64,000 nucleotides of DNA from assembly GCF_017349075.1 (NCBI RefSeq), contig NZ_JAFMOF010000004.1:372001-436000 (forward strand), in the 5' to 3' direction. The stretch comes from Streptomyces triculaminicus. Its GTDB lineage: Bacteria; Actinomycetota; Actinomycetes; Streptomycetales; Streptomycetaceae. How positions within the stretch are numbered: the first letter of the stretch is position 1; each line of letters begins with the position of its first letter. Below are positions 11,714 through 20,026 of this stretch, piece by piece. The position numbers and the translations under genes are program-made. The notes under the pieces are model-generated. The model searched no databases, was not told where the DNA came from, and was given only the letters and a program-made list of their open reading frames with translations.

Positions 11714-12007
11714 ATGAGCACCGGCCAGGTGTGGAGCATCGAGCGCATTCGCGACGCCCTCGGCAGTCCCGACCTCTCCCGCCGCTTCGTCCATGAGATC
11801 GGCCGGGCCCCGGCGCACGAGGTGCTGACCGTCTTCGCGAAGTGGCAGGGCATCGCCGAACGCACCCTCGCCGCGGTCGAACGCGGCCGGCAGGCGGCGG
11901 CGGCGCAGGCGGCGGGCGGCGACGTCCCGGGCGACTGGATCGACATCACCCGAAAGGTGCAGGAGGACGCTGCCCTCGTTCGCGCCCGCGGAGCCGCCTG
12001 GAGCTGA
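11714..12007 (+). CDS. Small protein upstream of a RelE-like protein (candidate antitoxin, 97 aa)
   Basis: Hydrophilic, mainly helical-looking protein starting MSTGQVWSIERIRDALGSP, with an Ala/Arg-rich middle and the C-terminal segment WIDITRKVQEDAALVRARG. The ATG at 11714 follows a strong GGGGAGGA. No helix-turn-helix or ribbon-helix-helix motif is obvious. It is followed after 12 bases by an 80-residue gene with a RelE/ParE-like outline. The gene order (small acidic/helical protein, then RelE-like) is that of type II toxin-antitoxin modules, but this is inference from layout. Confidence 0.65.
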   Translation: MSTGQVWSIERIRDALGSPDLSRRFVHEIGRAPAHEVLTVFAKWQGIAERTLAAVERGRQAAAAQAAGGDVPGDWIDITRKVQEDAALVRARGAAWS

Positions 12008-12019
12008 CACCCTGGGTGG

Positions 12020-12262
12020 GTGTACGCGCTCAAGTACGATGCGACGATAGCCGCCGTCTGGGACTCGCTCCCGCCGCCGGTGAGCGCGCAGCTCAGCGAC
12101 GTCCTCGCCGCCGCCTGCACGGACCCCTTCGCGGCGACCGTCCCGTACGGCGAGGACGACGGGATCATGCGGATGCTGGTGCTGGACGAGGTCTTCGTCG
12201 TCATCTATCTGGGCCACCAGACGAAGACGCTGCACATCTACCAGATCGATTACCTGGGCTGA
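12020..12262 (+). CDS. RelE/ParE-fold-like small protein (candidate toxin, 80 aa)
   Basis: Begins with the GTG at 12020, 12 bases after the upstream gene. The text follows the outline of RelE/ParE-family proteins: an early strand (MYALKYD), two helices (LPPPVSAQLSDVLAAACTDP), then GEDDGIMRMLVLDEVFVVIYLGH and a final strand TLHIYQIDYLG, comparable to the GxxRxxxxxxYRVIY...I.I pattern. The usual basic catalytic residues are sparse (one Arg, one late Lys), so ribonuclease activity is uncertain. It could act on the ribosome or gyrase, or be a domesticated relative. Its last 13 bases overlap the convergent aminotransferase gene. Confidence 0.6.
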   Translation: MYALKYDATIAAVWDSLPPPVSAQLSDVLAAACTDPFAATVPYGEDDGIMRMLVLDEVFVVIYLGHQTKTLHIYQIDYLG

Positions 12263-13422
12263 GTGCTCCGGGCGAGGCCGGCGAGCACGGCGACGGCGCG
12301 GTCGAGCTCGTCCTCGGTGTTGTAGTAGTGCGGCGAGAGCCGCACCAGCGGTTCGCTCTGGTACAGCGACGTCTCCGGGGTGGTGACGGTCACGTTGATC
12401 CCGTGCCGGGCCAGCTCCGCCTTGACCTCGTCGGCGGCGAACCCTTCGACCGTGGCGGTCACGAGGGCGCACCGCTCGCGCCCCCGGTCGTGCGTGGTGA
12501 CGCCCGGCACGGCGTCGAGGCGCTCCCGCAGGGCCGCGCCCAGGCCCCGGCTGCGCTCGCCGATGGCGTCCAGGCCGAGCTCCAGGGCCTGCCGGGCGGC
12601 GCTGCCCAGGCCCAGGACGTTGGAGTAGCTCATCTCCCACGTCCCGAAGCGCCGTGCGCCCGGCCTCCAGGTGTAGCCGTCCTTGCCGTCCCAGATGGCC
12701 GCGGCCGTCTCGTTGACGGGGGGTTCGAGCCCGTTCGAGAGACCGGAGCGGATCCACAGGAAGCCGGTGCCGCGCGGGCCGCGCAGGAACTTGCGGCCGG
12801 TGGCGCAGAGCATGTCGCAGCCGATCTCCTCGACGTCGACGGGGAACTGGCCGACGGACTGGGTGGCGTCCAGCAGGAACGGCACCCCGGCCCGGCGGGT
12901 GATCCGGCCGATCTCGGCGACCGGGTTGACGAGGCCGCCGCCGGTGGGGACATGGCTGACGCCGACCAGCCGGACGCGCTCGTCGATGAGGCCTGCCAGG
13001 GCCTCGGTATCGAGTTGTCCGAAGGCGTCGTCGGGGACGACGACCACCTCGGCGCCGGTGCGCTGGGCGACCTGCAGATAGGCCAGCACATTGCTGCCGT
13101 ACTCCGAACGCCCGGTCAGGATCCGGTCGCCGGGCCGCAGGCGCAGGGAGTAGAAGGCGGCCCCCCAGGCGTGGGTGGCGTTGTCGAACAGCGCCACCTC
13201 CTCGGGCCGTCCGCCGACGAGTCGGGCGACGGCGGCGTACGTCGCCTCGATGTCGGCGAGGCGCTCGCCGGCGGCCTCGTAGCCTCCGATGCGGGCCTCG
13301 AATTCGAGGTAGGCGGTCATGGTGTCGAGGGTGCGGCGGGACAGGAGCGCGGCACCGGCGTTGTTGAGGTGCACGCGGTGCGCGCAGCCGGGGGTGTCCT
13401 CGCGCAGTGCGGCGATGTCCAT
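12250..13422 (-). CDS. Class V aminotransferase / cysteine desulfurase-like PLP enzyme
   Basis: 390 residues with the SufS/NifS-type fold: HLNNAGAALLS at the N-terminus, DNATHAWGAAFYS, LLDATQSVGQ (with the PLP-pairing Asp), and ATGRKFLRGPRGTGFLW containing the probable PLP-binding lysine. C-terminal text RLSPHYYNTEDELDR is typical of the family's end. No catalytic cysteine loop of true desulfurases was recognised, so a transaminase, lyase or isopenicillin-epimerase-like role is also possible. The ATG at 13422 has GAGAGGA upstream; a longer reading to 13491 lacks a site. The stop overlaps the RelE-like gene by 13 bases in convergent arrangement. Confidence 0.85.
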   Translation of the reverse strand: MDIAALREDTPGCAHRVHLNNAGAALLSRRTLDTMTAYLEFEARIGGYEAAGERLADIEATYAAVARLVGGRPEEVALFDNATHAWGAAFYSLRLRPGDRILTGRSEYGSNVLAYLQVAQRTGAEVVVVPDDAFGQLDTEALAGLIDERVRLVGVSHVPTGGGLVNPVAEIGRITRRAGVPFLLDATQSVGQFPVDVEEIGCDMLCATGRKFLRGPRGTGFLWIRSGLSNGLEPPVNETAAAIWDGKDGYTWRPGARRFGTWEMSYSNVLGLGSAARQALELGLDAIGERSRGLGAALRERLDAVPGVTTHDRGRERCALVTATVEGFAADEVKAELARHGINVTVTTPETSLYQSEPLVRLSPHYYNTEDELDRAVAVLAGLARSTQPR

Positions 13423-13456
13423 CGGGGTCCTCTCTCCGGACGGTGGGACGTGACGC

Positions 13457-13480
13457 GGGGGTGGCATTGGTGCCACCCCC
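13457..13480. promoter_or_regulatory. Perfect 10-base inverted repeat in a divergent promoter region
   Basis: GGGGGTGGCA (13457-13466), loop TTGG, TGCCACCCCC (13471-13480). It lies 35 bases upstream of the aminotransferase start and 80 bases upstream of the divergent peptidase start. It may be an operator for a dimeric regulator or an RNA hairpin in a leader. The cognate factor is unknown. Confidence 0.45.
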
Positions 13481-13560
13481 AGGACGGGCACTGAAGGGAT
13501 CGATCGTGACCGGGCGGCGCGGAAGTATCGACGCCGTACTCACACTGCCCAGGAGGATCG

Positions 13561-15108
13561 ATGTTCACGTTCGGGAAGTCGTCGCGGCGGGCGGCCGTCG
13601 CCGCGAGCGCTCTGGTGGCGGCCGTCGCCGCCACCGCCCTTCCGGCGTCGCCCGCCCAGGCCCGCTCGGCGGTGCCCGCCCGCTACGCCGGGCAGAAGCT
13701 GGACTGGCGGGCCTGCGAAGAGGGTTCGTCGCTGGAGTGCGCGACGATGACCGTGCCCCGCGACTGGCACCACCCGGGCGCCGGCGCGGACATCTCGGTG
13801 GAGGTCTCCCGGCACCGGGCGAGCGACCCCGGCAAGCGGCGCGGCGTGCTGATGATGGCCGCGGGCGGGCCCGGCGGCAGCGGGCTGGCGCGGCCCGGGG
13901 AGGTCGTGCGCAGGTCCCCGGCGGTGGGGGCGGCCTACGACGTGGTCAGCTTCGACCAGCGCGGGGTGGGGCGCAGCACCCGGGCGGTGTGCCAGACCGA
14001 CGCGGAGTTCACCGACTTCCTGGCCGGGGACTACCGCGACCGCTCCCCCGCCGCGATCGACGCCGTGCTGAAGAAGTCGCGCGCGTTCGTCGAGGGCTGC
14101 AAGGCCCGCACGGGGGACCTGCTGCCCTACCTGAACACCGAGCAGACGGTGCGGGACATGGACCTCTTCCGCTCGCTGCTGGGCGCGCCCAGGATCGCGT
14201 ACTACGGCGCGTCCTACGCCACGATGATCGGCGCCTATTACGCCACGCTCTTCCCGCAGCGCGTCGAGCGGGCCGTGCTGGACAGCAACATCGCCTTCGA
14301 CGGCACCTGGGAGGAGTTCATGACGGGCCAGCCCAAGAGCTTCCAGCGCCGTTTCGAGCAGGACTTCCTGCCCTGGCTGGCGAAGTACGACGACGTCTAC
14401 CACTACGGGCGTACGGTCGCGGAGGTCAAGGCCGCCTGGGAGCGGCGGCGGGCCGCGCTGCGCGAGCACCCGGTGACGGCCGGCGCGGTGGTCATCGGCC
14501 CCAACCAGTTCGACAACGGCGCGATACGGACGATGTACAACGCGAAGGACGGCTTCCCGGCGCTGGCCCGGGGCCTCGTGGCGCTCGACCACTGGGACGC
14601 CGCCGCCCCGGCGGAGAAGCAGCTGGTGGGCAAGGTGTTCGGCGAGTACCTCAGCCCGGAGTTCCTCGCCGAGTACTTCTCGGTGACCTGCAACGACACC
14701 CCGTGGACCCGTGACACCGGCCACTGGGTGCGCAAGGGCGGCGAGGACGCCCGCGACCTGCCGCTGATCGGCGCCCGCGAGCTCGCCTTCGCCTCGGTCT
14801 GCGCGGCCTGGCCCGCGTCCCCGGCGCCCGCGGTGAAGGTGACCGGCAAGGGCCTGCCCGCCACGCTGATGCTCAACTCGGAGCACGACCCGGCCACCCA
14901 CTACGAGGGCGCCCTGCGGGCCCACCGTGCGCTGCGCGGGTCGCGCCTGGTCACGGTGACCGGCGGCGGGGACCACGGCGCGTACCTTTCGGGGAACACC
15001 TGTGTGGACGGCGTCGTCGAGTCCTATCTCCTCGACGGCGAGGCGCCGGAGCGCGACATGTCGTGCGCGGCCGGCCCGCTGCCGGTGCCCGAGGGGGCGG
15101 CGAAGTAG
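13561..15108 (+). CDS. Secreted alpha/beta-hydrolase, tripeptidyl-aminopeptidase (TAP/SlpD) type
   Basis: 515 residues with an N-terminal export signal (KSSRRAAVAASALVAAV, cleavage near AQA). The oxyanion-side motif is GGPGGSG. The nucleophile elbow GASYAT gives Ser218, Asp443 lies in SEHDP and His472 in GGGDHGAYL, forming a credible triad. The cap insertion and a C-terminal cysteine-containing domain (TCVDGVVESYLL) match the Streptomyces TAP family of secreted proline iminopeptidase-like exopeptidases. The elbow has Ala where most relatives have Gly (GxSYG). AGGAGG is placed 5 bases before the ATG. Confidence 0.9.
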   Translation: MFTFGKSSRRAAVAASALVAAVAATALPASPAQARSAVPARYAGQKLDWRACEEGSSLECATMTVPRDWHHPGAGADISVEVSRHRASDPGKRRGVLMMAAGGPGGSGLARPGEVVRRSPAVGAAYDVVSFDQRGVGRSTRAVCQTDAEFTDFLAGDYRDRSPAAIDAVLKKSRAFVEGCKARTGDLLPYLNTEQTVRDMDLFRSLLGAPRIAYYGASYATMIGAYYATLFPQRVERAVLDSNIAFDGTWEEFMTGQPKSFQRRFEQDFLPWLAKYDDVYHYGRTVAEVKAAWERRRAALREHPVTAGAVVIGPNQFDNGAIRTMYNAKDGFPALARGLVALDHWDAAAPAEKQLVGKVFGEYLSPEFLAEYFSVTCNDTPWTRDTGHWVRKGGEDARDLPLIGARELAFASVCAAWPASPAPAVKVTGKGLPATLMLNSEHDPATHYEGALRAHRALRGSRLVTVTGGGDHGAYLSGNTCVDGVVESYLLDGEAPERDMSCAAGPLPVPEGAAK

Positions 15109-15174
15109 CCGGGTGCCGTATCCGGTCCGGGGGCCCTGTCGTTGTCCCCGCAGGGCGGCGGGAGGGCCGAGGAC

Positions 15175-16418
15175 ATGCGCATCCAGATCATCACAGCGGG
15201 TACGACGGGTTCCGTCGCCCCCTACACGGGCCTCGGGCACCGGCTGCGGTCGGAGGGCCACGAGGTGGAGCTCGTCACCCACGCCAGGTTCGCCCCGGCG
15301 GTGACGTGTTGCGGCCTGGGCATGCGGCCGCTGGAGGCGGACCCGTTCGAGGAACTGCTGGGGGTGCACAGCCGGGCCCATGGCGCGGCCCGTTCGCCGC
15401 GCGTGCTGCTGGACTTCGCACGCGCCGTCGAGCGGGCCGCGCTCGCGCTCGTCGACGGGATCCTGGCCGCGCTGGACCCCAAGGCCGACCTGGTGCTGCT
15501 GTCGTCGATCGCCGCCCCGATCGGCCGGGTGGTGGCCCGCTACCACGGCATCGCGAGCATGGGCGTCTTCCTCCAGCCCGACGCGCCCACCTCGGCGTTC
15601 TCGCCCTGCACCATGGCCCTGAGGCCGCCGGGGTACGCCAACCGGCTGCGCGGGTACGGCGCGAACGGCGTGCTGGACGCCCTGTACGCCGCCGCGAACC
15701 GCAGCCTGCACCTCCGGCTCGGGCTGGCCCACCGCAGCGCGCACCGGCTGCGCCGGGAGCGGGAGCGCGAGCGGTGGCCGATCTGGCACGGCTACAGCCC
15801 GTCGGTGGTGCCCCGCCCGGCGGACTGGCGCCCGGGCCTGCGGGTCGCGGGCTACTGGTGGCCGCACGAGTGCGCCGACTGGCAGCCGCCCGCGCAGGTC
15901 ACGGACTTCCTCGCGGCCGGGCCGCCGCCGGTGTTCGTGGGTTTCGGCAGCATGATGCCCGGCGACTCCGAGCGGCTGGGCGATCTGACGGTCCGTGCCC
16001 TGCGGCAGGCGGGGCTGCGCGGCATCGTCCAGTCCGGCTGGGCCGGGCTGTCCGTGGCCGGCGACGACGTCCTCACCGTCGGTCCGCTCCCGCACGGGTG
16101 GCTCATGCCGCGCACCGCCGCCGTGGTCCATCACGCCGGGGCCGGCACCACGGCGGCCGGCCTGCGGGCGGGCGTGCCGGCGGTGCCGGTGCCGGTGCTG
16201 ACCGACCAGCCGTGGTGGGCCGCCCGGCTGGCGCGGCTGGGGGTGAGCCCCGGGGTGCTGCCGTTCGCCGATCTGACGGTGGGCCGGCTGGCGGGGCCCT
16301 TCGGCGGGCCACGGGCGATCCGCGCTTCGGCCGGCGCGCGGTCGAGCTGGCCGGGCGGCTGGGGCGGGAGGACGGGGCCGGGGTCGTCGCCCGGGCGGTC
16401 GCGGAGACCGGCCGGTGA
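15175..16418 (+). pseudogene. UGT-type glycosyltransferase, frameshifted near its C-terminus
   Basis: GT-B glycosyltransferase of the macrolide/sterol UGT type. The N-terminus is MRIQIITAGTTGSVAPYTGLG, the acceptor domain runs to about residue 240, and the nucleotide-sugar domain has PVFVGFGSM and HHAGAGTTAAGLRAGVP. After 16296 the frame changes. One base added to the G-run at 16293-16296 restores a canonical UGT C-terminus (AGALRRATGDPRFGRRA to AVAETGR) and a stop at 16416-16418, giving 414 residues. The span, 1244 bases, is one short of a multiple of three. Without the base, the frame runs on through the next gene as an artificial 868-residue fusion. ATG 15175 has GGAGGG about 9 bases upstream. 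It may be a sequencing error and not a true pseudogene. Confidence 0.85.
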
Positions 16419-16470
16419 GTGCCGGACGGCCCGGAGGGACCACGCCACAGCCACGGATGGGGAAGCGTTC

Positions 16471-17781
16471 ATGACACCGCACACGCCCGCGCCCGCTCTC
16501 GCCCCGGCGGCCGCACCGGCCGACGGCCGGCCGGCGGGAGCGGCCATGCCGCCGCTGGACGCCTGGCTGTACCGGCACCAGAGCAGCGGGGCGGTCTGCA
16601 TGACCGTCGGCGTCATGGCCTGGTTCGACGGTGCTCCTCCCCCGATGGTCTGGCTGCGCGAGCGGGTCGCGGCCCGCTGGGGGGCGCAGGAGCGGCTGTG
16701 CCTGACGCCGGACGCGGCCACCGGGCCCCGGGCCTGGCCGAGGTGGGTCGCCGGTCCGCCGTTCGCCGCCGAGGACCATGTCGTGGAGGGGCCGGTGGCC
16801 GCCGCGGCACCGGCGGAGGCGGTCGTCGCCCGGCTGCTCGCCCAGCCCCTCGGTCCGGGCCGGCCGCCCTGGCAGCTGCACCTGCTGCCGGCTGCCGGGG
16901 GCTTCGCGCTGCTGCTGCGCGCGCATCACGCGCTCCTCGACGGGGGCTCGCTCATCGCGCTGCTGCGTACCCTTCTCGACGCCCCCGTGGCGGCCCTGCC
17001 GGGCCCCCGGGCGGGCCGGGAGCCCACCGCGCGGGCGGACGCCCCCGCGTCCCGGGCCGCCTGGGCCCGGGCCCTGGCGGACATGGTGCCCCGGGGGCGT
17101 CCGCTGCCGTTCCACGGCGCGGTGGACTCCCGGCGGGCGGTGGCCTGGAGCCGGCTGTCCATGGCGGACGTGGGCGCGGCCCGTGACGCGCTGCCGACGG
17201 GGCGGGCCTCGGCCAACGCCGTCTTCCTGGCCGCGACCGCCGGTGCGCTGCGCGCCGCCGGAGCGGTGGGGCGGCTGCGGCTGCCGGGGGTGTGCGCGAT
17301 GGTGCCCGTCGACGTGCGCACGGCGGACGAGGCGGCGGTGCTGGGCAACCGCTACGCCACGGTCCGTGTGCCGCTGCCCCTGGGCGGGGACGCCCGGGGG
17401 CGGCTGGCGAGGGTGGACGGCTTCACCCGGCGCGCGGCGCTCAAGGAGCGGGCGCGGGCCCAGGCCCGTCTGGTGGCGTCGCGGCCGCGACGGCACGGTG
17501 TGCTGGACGACGCGCTCGGCCGTTACGCGGACTCCCCCTTCTACTCCTCTCTGCTGTGCACCAGCGGGGCGACGTACGCGGGCCCCCTCGGTCTGGGCGG
17601 CGCGCGGCTGGCCGGGATGGCGGGGCTGCCTCCGCTCAGCCCCGGCCACCCGCTGGCGGTGTCGATGTGCCTGCACGACACGAGCGTGGTGGTGACCGTG
17701 GTGACCGATCACGCCCACCGCCGGCTGGCGGACCGGCTGCCCGCTCTGATCCACGCGGAGGTGCTCGCGCTGCGGCCGTGA
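16471..17781 (+). CDS. WS/DGAT-like acyltransferase (condensation-fold)
   Basis: 436 residues related to the wax ester synthase/diacylglycerol acyltransferase superfamily. An early MPPLDAWLYRHQ segment is followed by the catalytic HHALLDGG at residues 152-159 (catalytic His153), and a later region contains VPVDVR and GNRYATVRVPLP, as in the family. The ATG at 16471 follows GGGGAAG. It lies 52 bases after the repaired end of the glycosyltransferase and should be co-transcribed with it and the downstream hydrolase. It probably transfers an acyl group from acyl-CoA to a hydroxyl, possibly on a glycolipid made by the neighbour. The acceptor is unknown. Confidence 0.78.
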   Translation: MTPHTPAPALAPAAAPADGRPAGAAMPPLDAWLYRHQSSGAVCMTVGVMAWFDGAPPPMVWLRERVAARWGAQERLCLTPDAATGPRAWPRWVAGPPFAAEDHVVEGPVAAAAPAEAVVARLLAQPLGPGRPPWQLHLLPAAGGFALLLRAHHALLDGGSLIALLRTLLDAPVAALPGPRAGREPTARADAPASRAAWARALADMVPRGRPLPFHGAVDSRRAVAWSRLSMADVGAARDALPTGRASANAVFLAATAGALRAAGAVGRLRLPGVCAMVPVDVRTADEAAVLGNRYATVRVPLPLGGDARGRLARVDGFTRRAALKERARAQARLVASRPRRHGVLDDALGRYADSPFYSSLLCTSGATYAGPLGLGGARLAGMAGLPPLSPGHPLAVSMCLHDTSVVVTVVTDHAHRRLADRLPALIHAEVLALRP

Positions 17782-17885
17782 GACGGCCGCCCGTGCCCGG
17801 GGACCGCCGGGCCTACGGGCAGTAACGTCCCACCGCCGCCCCTCGTTTCCCCTGGTGAAGCTCCCCCACGAAACGGAGACCTGTC

Positions 17886-18827
17886 GTGCCGACGCGTACC
17901 GCACTCTTGGAAGAGGTCATTCCGCTCACCCTCGACGGTTACGCCTACAGCGGCCGGATCGTCCATCAGCCGGACGCCAGAATGGCGCCCGTCGTCCTGG
18001 TCGGCGGCGCGTTCCAGCACCAGAACGCCTGGGGCCGGCTGGAGCAGGGCTTCCTGGAGTCGGCCACGGTCATCACCGTCGACCTGCCCGGCTGGGGCGA
18101 CGCGGACCGGCTGCCCGCCCGGTACGGCTTCGACTTCCTCGCCGAGGCGCTGGACCAGCTGCTCTCCAAGGTGGCGCCGTCCCCGGTGAACGTCCTGGGC
18201 GGCTCGTACGGGAGCGCGGTGGCCTACCAGTGGGTGCGCGACCACCCCGGGCGCGCCGAACGGCTCGGGCTGGTGGGCACCATGTCCCATCTGGCCGACC
18301 ACGTACGGGCCCGGGTGGAGCGCACGCTCGTCATGGCGGAGCAGGGACGGCGGGCGGAGTTCGTCGACTGCGTCATCGAGACGATGCTGTGCGTCTCACC
18401 GCTGGTCACGGTCTCCCGGCGGTCCGCGATCGCCCGGTGTCTGAGCCGCGCCCTGTACGACATGACACCGGACGACCTCGCCAAGTACAAGGAGAACTCC
18501 CAGCGGCTGCTGTCGTGTTCGCGGCTTCCCGGCGGCCCGTCCGTGCACGTCCCGGCCCTGGTGACGACCGGTGAGCACGACCCGCTGAGCACACCCGCGC
18601 TGAGCCGGGAGGCGGCCACCCGGCTCGCGGACGCCCGGTTCACCACCTTCAAGGACGCCGACCATCTCGTCCACCTCGAGCGCCCGGCGGAGCTGGTGGA
18701 CCTGATGACCCGCTTCTTCCGCGGCGATACCCTCGCCGGCCTGGACTACTGCCACCCCGTCGAGCGCGTCCGGCACCGGGCCCCGATGGACGCCCTGCCC
18801 TCGCCGCGCCCCTCCAACGAGCCCTGA
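17886..18827 (+). CDS. Alpha/beta-fold hydrolase
   Basis: 313 residues, starting with GTG at 17886 behind GGAG. The alpha/beta-hydrolase pattern is complete: GGAFQHQNAW oxyanion region, VDLPGWGDAD, nucleophile elbow GGSYGS (Ser107), TTGEHDPLS (acid) and DADHLVHLE (His). There is no signal peptide, so it should be cytoplasmic. It is the third gene of a probable operon with the glycosyltransferase and the acyltransferase, suggesting an esterase or lipase partner in acyl-glycoside metabolism; that link is by position only. Confidence 0.82.
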   Translation: MPTRTALLEEVIPLTLDGYAYSGRIVHQPDARMAPVVLVGGAFQHQNAWGRLEQGFLESATVITVDLPGWGDADRLPARYGFDFLAEALDQLLSKVAPSPVNVLGGSYGSAVAYQWVRDHPGRAERLGLVGTMSHLADHVRARVERTLVMAEQGRRAEFVDCVIETMLCVSPLVTVSRRSAIARCLSRALYDMTPDDLAKYKENSQRLLSCSRLPGGPSVHVPALVTTGEHDPLSTPALSREAATRLADARFTTFKDADHLVHLERPAELVDLMTRFFRGDTLAGLDYCHPVERVRHRAPMDALPSPRPSNEP

Positions 18828-18872
18828 GCCGGCGGTTCGCGCTCCCCCGCCCGGGGGCCGCACGGACCGCCG

Positions 18873-18887
18873 GACCCTTCGGGGGTC
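18873..18887. terminator. Possible UUCG hairpin between convergent genes
   Basis: GACCC and GGGGTC flank a TTCG loop, a stable tetraloop type. It sits between the alpha/beta-hydrolase and the convergent DD-carboxypeptidase and overlaps the latter's stop codon. The stem is short. Confidence 0.3.
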
Positions 18888-19809
18888 AGTCCTCGTGGGC
18901 GCCCATGGGCAGCTCGCGGAGCTTGAGCGCGGTGCGCGAGCTGTAGGCGTAGTCGAGCATCCTCGCGGCGTCCGGGTAGCGGCCGGTGCGGTCGTCGAGC
19001 ACGACGCCGACGACCGTACGCCCGGCGCGCCGGGCGGCGAAGACCAGGCAGGGGCCCGCCGCCCGGGTGGAACCGGTCTTGAGCCCGACTACTCCGTCGT
19101 ACGACCCGAGCAGCTTGTTGGTGTTGTACCAGGTGTAGAGGCGGTTGACGTTGGCCGCCTTCTGCTGGGTGTTCATCGACTTCATCACGGTCGTCAGCGT
19201 GTCGTCGCCCAGGGCGTGCCGGGCGAGTTTCGCCAGGTCGCGCGGGGTGGAGTAATTGGTGCCGCGCGAGGAGATTCCGTCGAAGGAGTCGTAGTGGGTG
19301 TCGCGCATTCCCAGGGCGCGGGCCTTCTTGTTCAGCTTCTCCACGAACGACGCGGTGCGCGCCTGTTCCGTCGCGCCGTCGCCGAAGGTGTCGGCGAGGG
19401 CGTAGGCGGCGTCGCAGCCGGACGGGAGCATCATCGCGTAGAGCAGCTGCCGCACGGTGAGTTCGTCGCCGGTGCGCAGGTCGGCCGTGCTGGCCTGGTT
19501 GCGCTGCACCCAGTCGCGGTAGGACTGCTTGATGGCGACCTGCTGGTGCAGCGCCCCCGCGTAGTCGTCGGCCACGACCACGGCGGTCATGATCTTGGTG
19601 GTGCTGGCCATCTGTCGCCGGGTGTCGGCAGCCTTGCCCCACGGCTTTCCGTCCGGCCCCCGGTCGAGGTACGCGCCCTTGGCGCCGATTCCCGTCGGGC
19701 CCTCCGCTGCTTGGGCGGTGGCTGTCGGGAGGGCGACCGCCAAGGCGGCGGCCGACGCGGTCAGCGCCGCTCCCCAGCGGCGGACCACACTTCCCTCACA
19801 TGGCTCCAT
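18886..19809 (-). CDS. Exported D-alanyl-D-alanine carboxypeptidase (S11, PBP5-type)
   Basis: 307 residues with a Sec signal (VVRRWGAALTASAAALAVAL, cleavage near AQA). Penicillin-binding motifs: STTK at 69-72 (nucleophile Ser69), SGC in place of SxN (in LPSGCDAAYAL), and KTGST near the C-terminal half. It removes terminal D-Ala from peptidoglycan stem peptides outside the membrane. No C-terminal amphipathic anchor follows the short tail, so it may be fully secreted. The ATG at 19809 has GGAG upstream; a longer frame reaching 19965 contains no export signal and was rejected. Confidence 0.9.
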   Translation of the reverse strand: MEPCEGSVVRRWGAALTASAAALAVALPTATAQAAEGPTGIGAKGAYLDRGPDGKPWGKAADTRRQMASTTKIMTAVVVADDYAGALHQQVAIKQSYRDWVQRNQASTADLRTGDELTVRQLLYAMMLPSGCDAAYALADTFGDGATEQARTASFVEKLNKKARALGMRDTHYDSFDGISSRGTNYSTPRDLAKLARHALGDDTLTTVMKSMNTQQKAANVNRLYTWYNTNKLLGSYDGVVGLKTGSTRAAGPCLVFAARRAGRTVVGVVLDDRTGRYPDAARMLDYAYSSRTALKLRELPMGAHED

Positions 19810-19951
19810 TGAGTCTCCAGAATTCCTCGCTCGTCGGTTGAGGCGAGCGCATGCTTGCATCAAACGCCGCACGGAAAGAAATTCTTTCACCAAGGAGTGA
19901 ATACGATCGGATAATTCTCCGGCGTTCGAACGAGAATGTCTGAACGAAAAG

Positions 19952-19986
19952 GGGAGTGCCCGCACCTGTGTGGCACGGGCACTCCC
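19952..19986 (-). terminator. Intrinsic terminator of the phospholipase D gene
   Basis: GGGAGTGCCCG (19952-19962) pairs with CGGGCACTCCC (19976-19986) around a 13-base loop. In the minus-strand direction it follows the phospholipase stop by about 40 bases and is followed by a TTTT run. Confidence 0.7.
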
Positions 19987-20026
19987 GGTCCGGCGTGGGG
20001 ACGCCGGGCATCAGGTCGTCACAGGG

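Noticed and set aside
15142..17781. A bifunctional glycosyltransferase-acyltransferase protein
   Set aside because: The join lies in nonsense linker text after a G-run. The +1 frame restores a normal glycosyltransferase end and leaves the acyltransferase with its own start.
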